From the NCBI RefSeq assembly GCF_020178975.1, contig NZ_JAHXBU010000093.1, positions 496,001 through 560,000 on the forward strand: a stretch of DNA of 64,000 nucleotides, in the 5' to 3' direction. Position numbers and translations under genes: made by a program. This stretch comes from Cesiribacter sp. SM1. Its GTDB lineage: Bacteria; Bacteroidota; Bacteroidia; Cytophagales; Cyclobacteriaceae. Below are positions 62,292-64,000 of the stretch, in pieces. The notes under the pieces are model-generated. The model searched no databases. It saw only the letters and a program-made list of their open reading frames with translations, and was not told the origin of the DNA. Each line of letters opens with the position of its first letter. Position 1 is the first letter of the stretch.

Positions 62292-63164
62292 ATGATTTCT
62301 GTAGTGATACTGACAAAAAATGAAGAGAATGATCTGCCCACCTGCCTCAACTCTGTCAGCTGGTCTGATGATGTGCATGTTCTGGATTCTGGCAGCACTG
62401 ATAGAACGCAGGATATTGCCCGGGCCTGGGGAGCAAAAGTATCTCTACATCCATTTGAAAGTTTTGGCAGTCAAAGAAATTATGCACTGGAAAAGTTAGA
62501 GATCCGGCACGAGTGGATTCTGTTTCTGGATGCTGATGAAGTAGTAACACAACAGTTCCATAAGGCAATGCTTGAGGCTATAAACTTAGCCACTGCAGAT
62601 GTAGCTGGTTATTATTGCTGCTGGAAGATGATGCTGGAAGGACGGTGGCTCAAGCGCTGTGATAATTTCCCGAAGTGGCAGTTCAGACTGCTCAGAAAAG
62701 ACAAAGCCAGGTTTACCGACTTTGGTCATGGGCAAAAAGAAGCGGAAGTGACTGGTGAAATCCTGTATATCAAAGAGCCCTACCTGCACTATAGTTTTTC
62801 CAAAGGATGGACACAGTGGATGGAACGGCATAATAGATATTCGAGCCAGGAAGCCATGGCCAGACTTACTAACACTCCGCCGCTGAAGAACATATTTGCC
62901 CGCCATAGTAGTGTTCGTAATCCGGCCTTAAAATCATGGCTAAGTAAGTTGCCGGGCTGGCCGTTGCTAAGGTTTTTTCAGGCGTATTTTCTAAGTCTTG
63001 GTTTTCTTGAGGGCTCGCAGGGCTTTATTTACTGCATAAATATGGCCTACTATGAATTTTTAATACAAATCAAATCGAGGGAAATTATTAAAAGAGGTGA
63101 TGAGTTATTACAAATTGATTTGCATCACGCTCCGGCAAAAAGAGAACTGGTCAGATCTGCCTGA
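62292..63164 (+). CDS. Family 2 glycosyltransferase, WaaE/KdtX-like
   Basis: The 290-residue GT-A enzyme begins MISVVILTKNEENDLPTCLN, has VHVLDSGSTDRTQDIA, a DxD-type metal motif in WILFLDADEVVTQQF, and the region QFRLLRKDKARFTDFGHGQK seen in LPS-core glucosyltransferases of the WaaE/KdtX type. The C-terminal part has a hydrophobic, membrane-associated helix (LRFFQAYFLSLGFLEG). It may transfer the first or a branching glucose, but the acceptor is not known. A 463 bp non-coding gap follows. Confidence 0.9.
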   Translation: MISVVILTKNEENDLPTCLNSVSWSDDVHVLDSGSTDRTQDIARAWGAKVSLHPFESFGSQRNYALEKLEIRHEWILFLDADEVVTQQFHKAMLEAINLATADVAGYYCCWKMMLEGRWLKRCDNFPKWQFRLLRKDKARFTDFGHGQKEAEVTGEILYIKEPYLHYSFSKGWTQWMERHNRYSSQEAMARLTNTPPLKNIFARHSSVRNPALKSWLSKLPGWPLLRFFQAYFLSLGFLEGSQGFIYCINMAYYEFLIQIKSREIIKRGDELLQIDLHHAPAKRELVRSA

Positions 63165-63627
63165 AGATTTTAGTGTTATAGTATCTGTTAATACTGAAGT
63201 ACCACGCTGTGCTTGTTAAGCTTTCTTTACTGGAGTATAAGGAACCGGTGCTATAGCGCCGGGCATATGCCAGTTTAGCCTTTGCTATTTTAAATCAACT
63301 GCATTCACTAATCTAATCCTTTTTTATACTGCCTGGCATATAAACTGATTGTAGATGTAAATCCATTGAATTACCGTAACCAATGGAGTCCAGTCCTGAA
63401 ATATCTGCCTGGTATTTTTTTTATCATCCAATTGTTCCTTTCGCTAATTAAAGGAAGGATATCCAGTCGTTCAAACCGGCTTTTCTGATCTGCAACACCC
63501 TACCTGGGAAAAGCCTCTATCCAATTGTAATTCTACACACATCCCGGCTATGATCAGGCTTTGTTCAAGTCTGATCATTCTAGAATTACGCTTTCAAAAA
63601 TATATGACTTTTCTAATTTTTTATATT
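63165..63627. other. Intergenic region with inverted repeats
   Basis: No gene is seen. Inverted repeats occur: TTCCTTT/AAAGGAA at 63435-63456 (8 nt loop), and TGATCAG/CTGATCA at 63551-63577 (13 nt loop, each arm containing the palindrome TGATCA), 50 bp before the next start. A new promoter or leader for the last gene is possible, but I find no TAnnTTTG box. Confidence 0.45.
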
Positions 63628-64000
63628 ATGAAAAAAATTCTTCTAATAGGGTACAACTATTCTCCGGAGCCAACAGGCATAGGAAAATACTCCGGAGAAA
63701 TGGTTTTATGGCTTGCCAGGCAAGGGTATGAATGTACTGTAATTACAGCTTATCCTTATTATCCTTATTGGAAGGTGCAGGAACCTTACCACGGGGGGAG
63801 GTTCTGGTATAAAAAAGAAACTCAGCATTTTGAAAGTGGTGGTAAAATTAGGGTGTACAGGTGCCCCATGTATGTGCCTGATAAACCATCGGGCTTAAAA
63901 AGGATGCTGCTGGATTTAACTTTTTCCATTACAGCATTTTTTAAGCTGCTGCAACTGCTACCCGAGAGAAAGTTTGACTTTGTAGTGACTGTAGTACCTT
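63628..64000 (+). CDS. Glycosyltransferase, WcaI-like, cut by the window end
   Basis: The visible 124 residues begin MKKILLIGYNYSPEPTGIGK, the hallmark N-terminus of WcaI-type colanic acid glycosyltransferases, followed by LARQGYECTVITAYPYYPYW and RVYRCPMYVPDKPSGLKRML. The frame is open to the last base, so the donor domain lies outside. An in-frame ATG at 63604 would add eight hydrophobic residues; the ATG at 63628 matches the family start better. Confidence 0.85.
   Translation, partial: MKKILLIGYNYSPEPTGIGKYSGEMVLWLARQGYECTVITAYPYYPYWKVQEPYHGGRFWYKKETQHFESGGKIRVYRCPMYVPDKPSGLKRMLLDLTFSITAFFKLLQLLPERKFDFVVTVVP

Noticed and set aside
1-64000. Mobile elements, CRISPR arrays, tRNA or rRNA genes
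   Set aside because: I looked for transposase frames, regularly spaced direct repeats and tRNA-like cloverleaf signatures and found none. A tRNA missed by eye cannot be fully excluded without a covariance-model search.

Overview
The window looks like a chromosomal segment from a Bacteroidota bacterium, most likely of the order Cytophagales. The evidence is a SusC/SusD pair, many Bacteroidota-type lipoproteins with a lipobox Cys near residue 20, a UpxY/NusG-like antiterminator in front of a Wza/Wzc exopolysaccharide locus, a TTG-N19-TATCTTTG promoter of the Bacteroidota sigma type, and almost no Shine-Dalgarno sequences. I found no rRNA, tRNA, CRISPR array, insertion sequence or phage gene. 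The genus is not resolved.

Layout. (1) 0.4-1.7 kb: a cell-surface lipoprotein with a terminator. (2) 1.8-13.4 kb: the distal half of complex I, nuoHIJKLMN, ending in a purF-type gene 6 bp after nuoN. NuoI carries a roughly 400-residue Ala/Pro/Lys-rich repeat tail. (3) 13.6-20.0 kb: housekeeping genes (endonuclease III, an A-type Fe-S carrier, methylmalonyl-CoA epimerase, FabH, ThiL, a TPR protein), with a 50-residue lipoprotein and a small conserved-looking protein between them. (4) 20.2-26.0 kb: two Gfo/Idh/MocA oxidoreductases with Tat-type or Tat-like N-termini, a double DUF1080 lipoprotein and a DUF6807 lipoprotein. This set suggests periplasmic oxidation and hydrolysis of glycosides through 3-keto sugars.

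(5) 26.1-40.5 kb: a group of genes that all fit peptidoglycan-peptide handling. They are a dipeptide epimerase, two D-aminoacylase-family lipoproteins, an AmiD-like amidase, a class A beta-lactamase-fold enzyme, a SusD/SusC uptake pair, an NlpC/P60 endopeptidase and a PBP4-type carboxypeptidase. Together they could cleave murein peptides, import them and convert the D-amino-acid parts.

(6) 40.5-64 kb: a 1.74 kb gene-free, AT-rich leader, then a large exopolysaccharide locus. Its order is UpxY-like antiterminator, Wza-like export protein, Wzc-like tyrosine autokinase, flippase, glycosyltransferases and a putative polymerase, a GMC-type oxidoreductase, a WcaF-like acetyltransferase, two tandem GT61 paralogues, a GT2 enzyme and a glycosyltransferase cut by the window end. 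The leader holds two 19/20-identical copies of a sequence containing the mini-hairpin core GCGAAGC. The copy just upstream of the UpxY gene runs into TATGCCTTTTTTCTG, which resembles the enterobacterial ops element recognised by RfaH, also a NusG paralogue. I regard this as the most interesting candidate for an undescribed regulatory element here.
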